From assembly GCF_001485535.1 (NCBI RefSeq), contig NZ_BCMZ01000001.1, positions 558,001 to 622,000 on the forward strand: a stretch of DNA of 64,000 nucleotides. Reading direction: 5' to 3'. The notes beneath the pieces were generated by a model. That model searched no databases. It had not been told where the DNA came from and saw only the letters and a program-made list of their open reading frames with translations. The stretch is from Halobacterium sp. CBA1132 (lineage in GTDB: Archaea; Halobacteriota; Halobacteria; Halobacteriales; Halobacteriaceae). Shown here piece by piece: positions 16,969 through 25,510 of the stretch. Position 1 is the first letter of the stretch. Each line of letters starts with the position of its first letter. Both the position numbers and the translations under genes were made by a program.

Positions 16969-17832
16969 CTAAGTCCCGTCGTGGGAGCCAGCGGCCCGCG
17001 CCCGTTCGAGAACGCGCTCGGCCTGCGCGACCAGCGGCGCGTCCACCATCTCGCCGTCGACGCGGTACACGCCGCGGCCTTCCGCGTCGGCCTCCTCCGT
17101 CGCGTCGAGAATGCGCTCGGCCCACTCGATGTCCTCGTCGGTGGGCGTGAACGCGTCGTTGATGACCTCGACCTGCGAGGGGTGAATCGCGAGTTTCCCG
17201 TCGTACCCCAACTGCGCGGCGAACGCAGTCTCTTCGCTGAGTCCGTCCGAGTCCTCGATGTCCGTGTAGACGGTGTCGATGGCGTCGACGCCCGCCGCGC
17301 CGGCCGCGAGCACGACCTGCTCGCGGGCGTGCAGGACCTCCACGCCGTCGTCGGTCCGCGTCGCCCCCACGTCCGCCGCGAGGTCTTCCGCGCCGAACAC
17401 GAGCGCGTCCGTCGGCCCGGCGTCCGCGATTTCCTCGGCGTGCAGGACGCCGCGCGCGGACTCCACGAGCGCCAACACCGGCACGTCGAACGCGCGCTCG
17501 TCGAGTAGTCGGCCGAGCGTCGTCACCTCGTCGGCGGCCGTCGCTTTCGGGAGGACGACGGCGTCGAGTCGCGGGTTCTCCCCCGCGAGTACCGTCGCCA
17601 CGTCGTCGCGGGCGCCCGACCCCAGCGGATTCACGCGCACGCACACCTCGCAGTCCGGGTCGAACTCGGGGTCGGCGAGCACCGACTGGACGGCGGTCCG
17701 CGCCTCCGTCTTTCGCGCGGGCGCGACCGCGTCTTCGAGGTCGAAGACGACGGTGTCCGCGCCGGTCTGTGGGGCCTTCCGCAGTAACTCCGGCTGGTCA
17801 CCCGGCGAGAACAGGACGCTGCGTCGAGCCAT
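16969..17832 (-). CDS. HpcH/HpaI aldolase / CitE-like CoA-ester lyase family protein
   Basis: TIM-barrel lyase of the citrate-lyase beta / malyl-CoA lyase superfamily, 287 aa. Family motifs: LFSPGDQPELLRKA (start), VVFDLEDAVAPARKTEAR (metal-site acids), VRVNPLGSG (active-site Arg), LALVESARGVLHAEEI (metal Glu) and LVFGAEDLAADVG. It ends with the usual helical region LAIHPSQVEVINDAF. Candidate substrates are malyl-CoA, methylmalyl-CoA or citramalyl-CoA; there are no CitC, CitD or CitF partners, so it is not a citrate lyase subunit. It sits upstream of gdhB on the same strand. Confidence 0.85.
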   Translation of the reverse strand: MARRSVLFSPGDQPELLRKAPQTGADTVVFDLEDAVAPARKTEARTAVQSVLADPEFDPDCEVCVRVNPLGSGARDDVATVLAGENPRLDAVVLPKATAADEVTTLGRLLDERAFDVPVLALVESARGVLHAEEIADAGPTDALVFGAEDLAADVGATRTDDGVEVLHAREQVVLAAGAAGVDAIDTVYTDIEDSDGLSEETAFAAQLGYDGKLAIHPSQVEVINDAFTPTDEDIEWAERILDATEEADAEGRGVYRVDGEMVDAPLVAQAERVLERARAAGSHDGT

Positions 17833-17862
17833 GCCGGGGGGTCGCCCCGGCCGCTTGTATGT

Positions 17863-19173
17863 CTATCGACGCACGAGCAGCGCGGCCGCGGCGGCGAGCG
17901 CGACGGCCGCCGCGACGGTGCCAAAGCCGGGCGACGTCGACGGCGTCGAGTCCGCCGTCGTCTGCGCGTCGGTCTGCGTCGGCGCAGTGGTCGTCGACGC
18001 GTCGGCCGATGTCTCTTCGGTAGTCTGGGCGACCGTCGTCTGGGTCGCGTCCAGGGATAGCGAGGCGTTCGCCGTGCCGCCGCTGCTCTGGTAGTTCACG
18101 TCCACGGGGACCGAATAGTTGCCCGCGCCGGGATTCTGAACGTCCTCGTAGGCGACGACGACCTCGTCGCCGGCTTCGAGCGTGTAGTTCCCGCCGAGGC
18201 CGACGACCAGCGTCTCACCGTCGTTCTCGGCACTGACGCTGCTGAGGTCATCGGAGACGTTCACAGTGAGCGTGTCGTTGCTCGTGTTCCCGGTGCGGTC
18301 GATACCGATTCTCGTGATGTCGCCCTGTCCGACGTCGCTCACGTCTACCCCCGTTCCGTTGTAGCTAACCTCCAGTCCATTCCACGAGTCGCCGCCCGTC
18401 TCGTCGTCGACGACGACGGACACGGTGTGCGTTGCCGTTTCGTTCGCGTCGTCGGGCGTGGCGGTCACGTTCGCCCACGCCGTGACGCTCGTCGTCTCGT
18501 CGTCCGAGGCAGTCGTCGTGTCGCTTCCGCTGGAACTGCTCGTCGTCGTGGTCGTGTCACTGTCGTCGGAGTCGGTGGTCGTGGTGGTATCGTCGGAGTC
18601 AGTGGTCGTCTGGGTCGTGTCCGACGTAGTCTGTGTCGTTGTCTGCGTGGTCGTCTGTGTCGTCGTCGAAGTGCTGGAAATCGAGAGGGTCGCTGACGCC
18701 GTTGCGCTACTGCTCTGCGGGTTGATGCGGATACCGACATCGTAGTCGCCCGCGGCCGGATTCTGTGCGCCCTCGTAGGTAATCACCACCTGGTCGTTCT
18801 CGTAGAGGTCGTAGCTTCCCCCGAGAGTAATCTTGATGCTCTCGCCGTTGTTCGATATACTGACACCGCTGATGTCGTCGGAGACGTCGATAGTCTCGCT
18901 GTTGTTGGCACGCTGGACGTACATCTCGGTGATGTCGCCCTGTCCGACGTTACTCACGTCGGTCGCCTCGTAGTCGACTCTGAACCCGTTCAACGAGCTC
19001 CCGGCCTCATCGCTGTCGACGGTCGCCGTCACCGTGTGGGTCGACGTCGCGCCCGCGTCGTTCGGTGACGCCTCGATTGAACCGCCCGTTGCTGCCGCTC
19101 CGACACCTGTGAGGGCGGCGGCCGCGACGACGACTGCCACGAGTATTCCCGCACGGACGTAGTTCCGTTGCAT
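17863..19173 (-). CDS. Secreted surface protein with two repeated domains, Thr-rich stalk and PGF-CTERM
   Basis: 436 aa with an N-terminal signal peptide (RAGILVAVVVAAAALTGVGAAA) and a C-terminal sorting signal TSPGFGTVAAAVALAAAAALLVRR: the PGF tripeptide, a membrane helix and two arginines, as processed by archaeosortase A. Between them are two homologous domains of about 130 residues, each containing NVGQGDIT or DVGQGDIT, then a VSDD(I/L)S.VS..N(D/N)GE core and Q.V..YE..QNP.AG.Y. They are joined by a linker of about 60 Thr/Asp/Ser residues, a likely O-glycosylated stalk. Function unknown; a cell-surface structural or adhesion role is inferred. I took the ATG at 19173 rather than one seven codons earlier. 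Confidence 0.85.
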   Translation of the reverse strand: MQRNYVRAGILVAVVVAAAALTGVGAAATGGSIEASPNDAGATSTHTVTATVDSDEAGSSLNGFRVDYEATDVSNVGQGDITEMYVQRANNSETIDVSDDISGVSISNNGESIKITLGGSYDLYENDQVVITYEGAQNPAAGDYDVGIRINPQSSSATASATLSISSTSTTTQTTTQTTTQTTSDTTQTTTDSDDTTTTTDSDDSDTTTTTSSSSGSDTTTASDDETTSVTAWANVTATPDDANETATHTVSVVVDDETGGDSWNGLEVSYNGTGVDVSDVGQGDITRIGIDRTGNTSNDTLTVNVSDDLSSVSAENDGETLVVGLGGNYTLEAGDEVVVAYEDVQNPGAGNYSVPVDVNYQSSGGTANASLSLDATQTTVAQTTEETSADASTTTAPTQTDAQTTADSTPSTSPGFGTVAAAVALAAAAALLVRR

Positions 19174-19258
19174 AATCTGTGTGAGACGACGCACGACGAC
19201 CGAAAAAGGATGGTGGCCAAACGCCGCGCTAAAAGCCTGATGGCCGATATTTCGGCGG

Positions 19259-19265
19259 TTTTAAG
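19259..19265 (+). promoter_or_regulatory. TATA box of the MaoC-like gene
   Basis: TTTTAAG centred 28 bases before the ATG at 19290, in the divergent spacer with the surface protein gene; predicts a leaderless transcript for the following three-gene group. Confidence 0.5.
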
Positions 19266-19289
19266 GGTTGGGGCCGACCGCGTTCGTTC

Positions 19290-19751
19290 ATGGCGGGACG
19301 CTACTACGAGGGCTTCGAGGTCGGCGAGACCATCGAACACGAGAAGCGACGCACCGTCTCGGAGGCGGACAACCAGCAGTTCTGCGACATGACGATGAAC
19401 CAGCAGCCGCTGCACCTCGACGGCGAGTTCGCCGCGGACAGCCAGTTCGGGGAGCGCGTCGTCAACGGCCTCTACACGATGAGTCTCGCCGTCGGCCTCA
19501 CGATTCCGGACACTACGGACGGCACCATCGTCGCGAATCTCTCCTACGACGACGTCGAGCACCCCGCTCCGGTGTTCCACGGCGACACGGTTCGCGTGCA
19601 GTCGACGGTGACCGACAAGCGCGAGACCAGCGACGGCGAGCGCGGCGTCGTCACGTTCCACGTCGAGGTGTTCGCCGTGAACCGCGACGACGAGTTGGTC
19701 TGTGAGTTCGACCGCACCGCGCTCTCGCTGAAACGCGAACACGCCGAGTGA
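19290..19751 (+). CDS. MaoC-like (R)-hydratase, hot-dog fold
   Basis: Enoyl-CoA hydratase-type protein, 153 aa. The hydratase motif is present as DNQQFCDMTMNQQPLHLDGE, where the Asp/Asn and His correspond to the catalytic pair of MaoC proteins, followed by GERVVNGLYTMSLAVGL. Members in haloarchaea include mesaconyl-CoA hydratase and polyhydroxyalkanoate (R)-hydratases. Neighbouring glutamate dehydrogenase and CitE-like lyase genes make a C4/C5 acyl-CoA substrate plausible, but that is inference. Its stop overlaps the start of the DoxX-like gene by one base. Confidence 0.88.
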   Translation: MAGRYYEGFEVGETIEHEKRRTVSEADNQQFCDMTMNQQPLHLDGEFAADSQFGERVVNGLYTMSLAVGLTIPDTTDGTIVANLSYDDVEHPAPVFHGDTVRVQSTVTDKRETSDGERGVVTFHVEVFAVNRDDELVCEFDRTALSLKREHAE

Positions 19752-20188
19752 TGTCCGTTCGCGGCCGCGCACGGCAGTTCGCCGCTCGGGCACCCGACCC
19801 CGCGACGCTGGCGCGTTTGGGGCTCGGCCTGATGCTCGTCGCGGCGGGCACGCACAAACTCCTCGACCCCGCGGGCTGGACGGTGTACGTCACCGACTGG
19901 CTGGCGCCGTGGATCGTCGTCTCGCCGCGCGTGTTCGTGCTCGCGAACGGTTGGCTGGAACTCGGGTTCGCGGCGCTGCTGCTCGCGGACCGCTGGACGG
20001 CGTTCGCCGCGCTCGTCGCCGCCGTCTCACTGACGGCGACCGTCGGCTACCTCGCCGTCGTCTGGGCGGCGACCGGCCAGTTCGGGGACGTGCTCGCGCG
20101 CGACGTGGGCCTCGTCGGCCTCGCGTTTGCCGTGCTCGTCGACGCGCTGCGTCCCGAGAGTGGGACCAGGACGGGGAAACTGCCTTAG
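19751..20188 (+). CDS. DoxX-like four-helix membrane protein
   Basis: 145 aa with four hydrophobic helices (LARLGLGLMLVAAGTHKLLD, FVLANGWLELGFAALLLADR, AFAALVAAVSLTATVGYLAV, and a final helix around VGLVGLAFAVLVDAL). The pattern GLMLVAAGTHKL near the N-terminus followed by W...L fits the DoxX superfamily. Biochemical role unknown. The ATG at 19751 overlaps the previous stop; an in-frame GTG lies one codon before. Likely co-transcribed with the MaoC-like gene. Confidence 0.7.
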   Translation: MSVRGRARQFAARAPDPATLARLGLGLMLVAAGTHKLLDPAGWTVYVTDWLAPWIVVSPRVFVLANGWLELGFAALLLADRWTAFAALVAAVSLTATVGYLAVVWAATGQFGDVLARDVGLVGLAFAVLVDALRPESGTRTGKLP

Positions 20189-20211
20189 TCGAGGGGGTCG
20201 TCGCGTACGGT

Positions 20212-20586
20212 ATGTCTTCTTCCGATAGACTGACAGTCGAGGACGTGATGTCCGCGCCGCTGGAGACGATTGCCGCCGACGCGACGGTGAAAGAAGCCGC
20301 CGAGCGGATGCGCAGCAAAGACATCAGCGCGCTCGTCGTAACGACGACGCCACGCGCAATCATCAGCAGCACGGACGTCCTCGACGCCGTCGCGGAGGGG
20401 AAAGACGTGACCGAGTTGACGGTAGCGGACGTGATGACGACCGACGTGGAGACCGCCGCGCCCGACCTCTACATGGAGGAGGTCGCCGCGATGATGACGA
20501 CGTACGGCATCAAACACCTCCCGGTCGTCGACGACGACTACGTCGGGATGATTTCCTCGACAGACGTTACGGCGCACCTGTCGTAG
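20212..20586 (+). CDS. Stand-alone tandem CBS-domain protein
   Basis: 124 aa made of two CBS motifs (a Bateman module): VEDVMSAPLETIAADATVKE through ALVVTTTPRAIISSTDVLDA, and VADVMTTDVETAAPDLYMEE through HLPVVDDDYVGMISSTDVTA. Such proteins bind adenine nucleotides and regulate partner enzymes or transporters. No effector domain is attached. It lies 24 bases after the DoxX-like gene. Confidence 0.92.
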   Translation: MSSSDRLTVEDVMSAPLETIAADATVKEAAERMRSKDISALVVTTTPRAIISSTDVLDAVAEGKDVTELTVADVMTTDVETAAPDLYMEEVAAMMTTYGIKHLPVVDDDYVGMISSTDVTAHLS

Positions 20587-20607
20587 CCCGCCGGGCGGCC
20601 GGCGGCC

Positions 20608-22377
20608 TCAGAGAATCGTGCCGTGTTTTTTCGACGGGCGGTCTTTCTCGACGCCCTCGTAGAAGTCGAAGCGCGCTGCGAGTTCACTCCGTAGCTCCGA
20701 CGGCGGGACGATTTCGTCGATGACGGTCTCGCTGGCCATCCGGTGGACGTCGATGTCCTCGCGGTACTCTTCCCGGAGTTCCCGTTCGCGCTGCTTGCGC
20801 TCCTCGGGGTCGTCGATGTCGTCGAGCTTGTTCGCGTACACCGCGTTGATGGCGGCTTCCGGGCCCATGATGCCGATTTCGCCGGAGGGGAGAGCGATGG
20901 TGGACTCGGGGTCGTAGGCGGGCCCGCTCATCGCGTAGATGCCCGCGCCGTAGGCCTTCCGCACGACCACGGACTGCTTGGGGACGGTGGCCTCGCTGGT
21001 GGCGTAAATCATCTTCTTGCCCTTCTCCAGAATCGCGTCCTTCTCGACCTGCGAGCCCGCCATGAAGCCCGGCGTGTCACAGAGGTAGAGGAGGGGAATG
21101 TTGTAGGCGTCGGACTTCCAGACGAACTCCGCGGCCTTCTCGGCGGCGTCGGGGAAAATGGCGCCCGCGCGCTCGGCGGGCTGGTTCGCGACGATACCCA
21201 CCGTACGGCCGTCGATGCGCGCGTATCCCGTGAGAATCTCGGGGCCGTACTCGGGCTTGAGTTCGAAGAAGGAGTCCGCGTCGGCGACGCGCTCGATGAG
21301 GTCGTGCATGTCGTACGCGCGGTTCGGGGACTCCGGAATCAGGCCGTCGATGCCCTCCGTGGGTTTCGCGGGCGGTTTCGCGGGCTGGCTCGGCGGCTGC
21401 TCGTCGCTGTTGTCAGGGAGGTACTGAATCAGGTCCGAGACGAGTTCGCGGGCGTGCTCCTCGTCGCGGGCGACGAGGTCCGCGCTCCCGGACTGGCGGG
21501 CGTGGACGTCCGGGCCGCCCAACTCCTGCATCCCGATTTCCTCGCCGGTGACCATCTTCACCATCCGCGGGCTGGCGATGGCCATCGCGGACATCCCCTC
21601 GACCATCACGGTGAAGTCCGCGAACACGGGCGTGTACGCGGCGCCGGCGATGCAGGGGCCGTACAGCACGCAAATCTGGGGGACGCGCCCGGAGAGTCGC
21701 GAGTGGTTGAAGTAGTACTTCCCGATGCCCTCGCGGTTCGCGAAGAACCCGGACTGCTGGTCGATGCGACCCCCGCTGGAGTCCATCAGGTAGAGGACTG
21801 GCTTGCCGGTCTTGAGCGCGCGCTCCTGCATGCGGAGGAACTTCTCGACGCCGCGCTCGGCCATCGACCCCGCCTTCACGGTGAAGTCGTTGGCCATGAA
21901 GTGAACGTCGCGGTCCTCGAAGTCCGCGGCGCCGGTGATGAGGCCGTCCGCCGGGAGGCGGGTGTCCGGGTCGGCCTCGTCGACGTCCGGGCTGTCGGGA
22001 TGCCACGAGTCGAAGTTCGCGAACTTCCCGTCCTCGAACAGCAGGTCGCCGTTGCCGTCCCCGCCGGCCTCCCCGAACCAGAGGTCGAGGCGGTCGCGGA
22101 CGAACAGTTTGTCCTGCTCGCCGAGTCGTTCCTTGTACTTCTCGGGGCCGCCTTCGAGGATGTCCGCGATCTCCTCGCGGAGGCTCGCCTCGCGCTCGGT
22201 CGGTCCGAGGTCGTCGTCCTCGGGGCTGGTGGAGGGCGCGGGGGCTTCGTGGACGGCCGCGGGTTCGTCGTCGTCGCCGAGGTACACTTCGACCTCGTCG
22301 GCGACGTGTTCGGCGAGCGCGGCGGCGACCGCGCTGGCTTCCTCGTCGGTCGCGCCGGCACCGATTCGTACCTTCAT
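20608..22377 (-). CDS. pccB: Acyl-CoA (propionyl/acetyl-CoA) carboxylase carboxyltransferase with fused small-subunit-like N-terminus
   Basis: Biotin-dependent carboxyltransferase of 589 aa. From about residue 75 it follows the PccB/AccD5 pattern: LDLWFGEAGG region, DVHFMANDFTVKAGSM, DSSGGRIDQQSGFFANREGI (oxyanion Gly pair), GPCIAGAAYTPVFADF, then the second half with VGIVANQPAERAGAIFPDAA, LCDTPGFMAGSQVEKDAI and RKAYGAGIYAMSGPAYDPES. The first about 45 residues, MKVRIGAGATDEEASAVAAA onward, look like the small epsilon/PccX subunit of such carboxylases, followed by an acidic linker. The biotin carboxylase partner is not in this window. Start at the ATG 22377. Confidence 0.92.
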   Translation of the reverse strand: MKVRIGAGATDEEASAVAAALAEHVADEVEVYLGDDDEPAAVHEAPAPSTSPEDDDLGPTEREASLREEIADILEGGPEKYKERLGEQDKLFVRDRLDLWFGEAGGDGNGDLLFEDGKFANFDSWHPDSPDVDEADPDTRLPADGLITGAADFEDRDVHFMANDFTVKAGSMAERGVEKFLRMQERALKTGKPVLYLMDSSGGRIDQQSGFFANREGIGKYYFNHSRLSGRVPQICVLYGPCIAGAAYTPVFADFTVMVEGMSAMAIASPRMVKMVTGEEIGMQELGGPDVHARQSGSADLVARDEEHARELVSDLIQYLPDNSDEQPPSQPAKPPAKPTEGIDGLIPESPNRAYDMHDLIERVADADSFFELKPEYGPEILTGYARIDGRTVGIVANQPAERAGAIFPDAAEKAAEFVWKSDAYNIPLLYLCDTPGFMAGSQVEKDAILEKGKKMIYATSEATVPKQSVVVRKAYGAGIYAMSGPAYDPESTIALPSGEIGIMGPEAAINAVYANKLDDIDDPEERKQRERELREEYREDIDVHRMASETVIDEIVPPSELRSELAARFDFYEGVEKDRPSKKHGTIL

Positions 22378-22470
22378 GGTCTTTCGTGGGTGGGTGAGCG
22401 TCAAACCGTTTTCCGTTGGGCGCCGAAACGGCCACAAGAATTACGCCGCTTCTGTCGGAACAGATTCTTC

Positions 22471-22569
22471 ATGACTCCCGTGGCATTCCTCCTCACGGTG
22501 CTGCTCGTCGTGGTGTTCGTGGCGTTCGCGTACCTGGTCCCGGGTATCATCCGGACGCTGCACTCGTAG
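22471..22569 (+). CDS. Possible small membrane peptide, 32 aa
   Basis: ATG at 22471 followed by a strongly hydrophobic stretch (VAFLLTVLLVVVFVAFAYLV) and a short tail PGIIRTLHS. It lies alone in the divergent spacer between the carboxyltransferase and the FAD protein, 94 bases from the former. Size and a single membrane helix fit a real micro-protein, but length alone cannot prove it. Confidence 0.45.
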   Translation: MTPVAFLLTVLLVVVFVAFAYLVPGIIRTLHS

Positions 22570-22637
22570 GCTGCTGTCCCGCTTCGGCAGTTGCCGATTG
22601 GTGGAGTGCTAAGGGGCTGGCGAGCCAACCCAGCGAC

Positions 22638-23663
22638 GTGACTGATTCGCTGGCAATCGTCGGCGCGGGCGCGGCCGGCGCGGCGGCCGCCTATCGCCTC
22701 CGGAACGATGCGCGCGAGGTTACCGTCTTCGAGAAGTCGCGCGGCGTCTGCGGGCGCGCGGCGACGCGGCGCCGCGACGACTGCCGGTACGACCACGGCG
22801 CGAACTACGTCAAATCCGGCGACGGCCTCGTCGGCGCCCTCGTGCGCGACCTCGGCGAGGACGGCCTCCACGACATCGCGGAGCCGGTGTGGACGTTCGA
22901 CGGCGACGGCGGAATCGCGCCCGGCCGGAGCAGCGACGAACCGAAGTGGACGTGGGAGGACGGCATCACCCAACTGGCGAAGCGCCTGTTCGCGCGCACC
23001 GACGCCGACGTCCAGCGCGAGACGCGCATCGAGTCGCTCGCACGCGAGGACGATGGTTGGACGCTCACCGGCGCCGCCGGCACCACGTACGGCCCGTTCG
23101 CGGACGTACTGCTGACGCCGCCGGCGCCACAGACTGCGGACCTGCTCGCGGCGACCGACTGGAAGGACGACCGACTTGCGGCCGCCCGCGACGCGGTCGA
23201 GTCGGTTCCGTACCGCAGCGTCGTGACCGCAGTTCTCCGGTACGACTTCGACGTGGACCGCGAGTGGTACGCGCTCGTGAACACCGACGATGCTCACGAT
23301 GTTGGCTGGCTCGCGCGCGAGTCCTGCAAGCCCGGCCACGTCCCGGACGGCGAACTGTTTGTCGTCCAGATGGCGCCGGACTGGTCGCGCGAGCACTACG
23401 ACCGCGACCCGGACTGGCAGACCGAGCGCGCCGCCGAGCACGCCGCCGCGCTGCTCGACGACACCCGCCTCGTGGACCCTGCGTGGACCGACACGCAGGG
23501 CTGGCGGTACGCGCTCCCCGAGGACGCGGTCGACCCCGCGCCGGTCGCGGCGATTCGGGACGCCGGCCTCCACGTCGCCGGCGACTGGGTCGCTGGCGAG
23601 GGCCGCGTCCACGCCGCCGTCGAGAGCGGACTCGCCGCGGGCGACCGCCTCGCCGACGAGTGA
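22638..23663 (+). CDS. NAD(P)/FAD-dependent oxidoreductase (renalase-like amine-oxidase fold)
   Basis: Flavoprotein of 341 aa. N-terminal dinucleotide-binding fold SLAIVGAGAAGAAAAYRL (GxGxxG) followed by VFEKSRGVCGRAATRR, the GR motif of the renalase/amine-oxidase group, then YDHGANYVK. The C-terminal FAD closing motif is GLHVAGDWVAGEGRVHAAVE. The substrate is unknown; cytosolic. It starts with GTG at 22638 because no ATG precedes the Rossmann strand at the right distance. Confidence 0.88.
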   Translation: MTDSLAIVGAGAAGAAAAYRLRNDAREVTVFEKSRGVCGRAATRRRDDCRYDHGANYVKSGDGLVGALVRDLGEDGLHDIAEPVWTFDGDGGIAPGRSSDEPKWTWEDGITQLAKRLFARTDADVQRETRIESLAREDDGWTLTGAAGTTYGPFADVLLTPPAPQTADLLAATDWKDDRLAAARDAVESVPYRSVVTAVLRYDFDVDREWYALVNTDDAHDVGWLARESCKPGHVPDGELFVVQMAPDWSREHYDRDPDWQTERAAEHAAALLDDTRLVDPAWTDTQGWRYALPEDAVDPAPVAAIRDAGLHVAGDWVAGEGRVHAAVESGLAAGDRLADE

Positions 23664-23719
23664 ACTCGGGAGGGGTCTGCGTGTAAACGGCTTAGTGGTG
23701 TCCCGCCGCGCGTCTACGT

Positions 23720-24289
23720 ATGAGTGACGCGATGCGACGGTTCCCCGTCCCGGACAGCGACGACATCCCCGAAGACCTCCGCGAGCGAATCGCCGAGGAG
23801 ACCGAGCGCGCCGGCTTCACGCCGAACGTCTTCGAGGCGTACGCGTACAAGCCCAGTCACTTCCGCGCGTTCTTCGCGTTCCACGACGCGCTCGTCGAGG
23901 ACACGCCCCTCGTCCGGGAGGAGGTCGAGATGATCACGGTCGCGGTCAGCGGCGCCAACGACTGCCTCTACTGCGTGGTCGCGCACGGCGCGCTCTGCCG
24001 CATCTACGCCGAAGCCCCAAAACTAGCGGACCAACTCGCCACGAACCACCGCAGCGCGGACGTCTCCGAGGAACACGCCGTGATGTTGGACTTCGCGGTG
24101 AAGCTCACGGAGTCCCCGGAAGCCGTCGGAGACGAGGACGTCCAGGGGCTCCGCGACGCCGGCTTCTCCGACGAGGAAGTGTGGGACATCGCGGCCGTTG
24201 CAGCCTTCTTCAACCTCTCGAACCGAATGGCTGCCGTCGCGGACATGCGGCCCAACGACGAGTTCTACGCGATGGGCCGTGGCGAGTAG
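23720..24289 (+). CDS. AhpD-like peroxidase-related protein (carboxymuconolactone decarboxylase fold)
   Basis: 189 aa, alkylhydroperoxidase-like. The redox CxxC is visible in GANDCLYCVVAHG with the downstream His of the family, and the helical pattern FRAFFAFHDALVEDTPLVRE matches the 'uncharacterised peroxidase-related' subgroup. It may reduce peroxides using the Cys pair, in the cytosol. It is monocistronic by position. Confidence 0.9.
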   Translation: MSDAMRRFPVPDSDDIPEDLRERIAEETERAGFTPNVFEAYAYKPSHFRAFFAFHDALVEDTPLVREEVEMITVAVSGANDCLYCVVAHGALCRIYAEAPKLADQLATNHRSADVSEEHAVMLDFAVKLTESPEAVGDEDVQGLRDAGFSDEEVWDIAAVAAFFNLSNRMAAVADMRPNDEFYAMGRGE

Positions 24290-24336
24290 CCCGGGACGGA
24301 GGCCGGATTGTCGGCGGACTCGGACGCGCCCACCAC

Positions 24337-24346
24337 TATATTCAAG
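24337..24346 (+). promoter_or_regulatory. TATA box of the calcium-repeat protein gene
   Basis: TATATTCAAG centred about 25 bases before the ATG at 24365; the region is a visible AT-rich patch and predicts a near-leaderless transcript covering two overlapping genes. Confidence 0.5.
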
Positions 24347-24364
24347 TGCGTTACACCACGACAG

Positions 24365-25510
24365 ATGTACGTGTCTCGGTGCTCAGTTCCGCGTTTCGTC
24401 GTCGTCGCCGTGGTCGTCGCATTCGTGGCGACGAGTCCGATGACGGCGCTCGCGGCTGGCACCACTACTACCACGGTCGATTCGGGCGTCCTCGACGTTG
24501 ACGTGACTGGCGCGGGCGCCGCGACCGAACGCGGTGGCGTCTACTACGTGTGGGCCGACGAACCCGCGACGGTGCGGGTGACCGTCGGCGACTACCTCGC
24601 GGAGTCCGACACCTACTACGCCGACTACACCGTCCGACTGACCGAGACCCGGGAAGCCCGCTACAGCGAGCACTTCGACGACTCGCTCGCCGTGACGACG
24701 GTGACGCTCGGCGAACTGGCGACGACCGACGCCGACCTCACGCTCGAATCCCGCGAACAGGACCTCGAACGCGGCCGGCACACGCTGTACGCGACGATGT
24801 ACCGCTCCGGGCCGGGCGGAACCTCGCGCCTCGACGACCGCGCGGTCACCGTCCACGTCATCGAGAAGGGCGGCGACCTCGACGCAGATGGCCTCTCGAA
24901 CGTCAACGAACTGTCGCTGGGGACTGACTTCCGCGACGCCGACACGGACGGCGACGAACTCGAAGACGGCTACGAAGTCCACCAGTTTGGCACCGACCCG
25001 AACGACCCCGACACCGACGGCGACGGCGTCCGCGACGACGAGGAGGTCCGCGCGGGGACCGACTACGGGGACGCGGACACGGACGCCGACAGCCTCGACG
25101 ACGTGTCCGAACTCGCGGGTAACACGTCCGCCGTCGAGGCGGACGCGGACCTCGACGGGCTGCCGGACGCGCTCGAAGTCGAATTCGGCACCGACCCGTA
25201 CGACCGCGACACGGACGGTGACGGCCTCACCGACCTGACCGAGTACCGCGACACGGGCACGGACCCGCTGGACGCGGACACGGACGGTGACGGCCTCGAA
25301 GACGGCATCGAACTCCGGCGGTACGGCTCCAATCCGACCGCGCTGGACTCGGACGCCGACGGGATTCCCGACGGCGAGGAAGTCCTGCGCGGCACCGACC
25401 CCACGTCCCCGAACGACGACGCGCAGAACCCCGCGGTCGCGGCCGGCACGGGCGCGTTCGACTGGTCGGTGTACTACCCACTGGGACAGCTCTCGCACGC
25501 ATCCACATGA
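24365..25510 (+). CDS. Secreted protein with thrombospondin type 3-like calcium-binding repeats
   Basis: 381 aa. Signal peptide ([23 protein letters not shown]), then a beta-rich N-domain of about 140 residues, then eight or so acidic repeats of D-x-D-x-D-G-(D/L) type, e.g. [52 protein letters not shown] and [12 protein letters not shown]. These bind Ca2+ in TSP3-type proteins. There is no C-terminal anchor: it ends [14 protein letters not shown]. The last four bases overlap the start of the beta-helix protein, so the two are made together and may act as a pair on the cell surface. Confidence 0.88.
   Translation: MYVSRCSVPRFVVVAVVVAFVATSPMTALAAGTTTTTVDSGVLDVDVTGAGAATERGGVYYVWADEPATVRVTVGDYLAESDTYYADYTVRLTETREARYSEHFDDSLAVTTVTLGELATTDADLTLESREQDLERGRHTLYATMYRSGPGGTSRLDDRAVTVHVIEKGGDLDADGLSNVNELSLGTDFRDADTDGDELEDGYEVHQFGTDPNDPDTDGDGVRDDEEVRAGTDYGDADTDADSLDDVSELAGNTSAVEADADLDGLPDALEVEFGTDPYDRDTDGDGLTDLTEYRDTGTDPLDADTDGDGLEDGIELRRYGSNPTALDSDADGIPDGEEVLRGTDPTSPNDDAQNPAVAAGTGAFDWSVYYPLGQLSHAST

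Noticed and set aside
16969-17832. Citrate lyase beta subunit
   Set aside because: No alpha, gamma or ligase subunits nearby; stand-alone CitE-like proteins in archaea are other CoA-ester lyases.
20743-22569. Plus-strand open frame spanning the carboxyltransferase
   Set aside because: Shadow of pccB; only its last 32 codons (from 22471) fall outside and are treated as a possible separate micro-ORF.
24890-25420. Possible tandem DNA repeat or CRISPR-like array
   Set aside because: The periodicity comes from protein calcium-binding repeats of variable spacing; no conserved spacers or palindromic repeat units. No CRISPR array was seen in the window.
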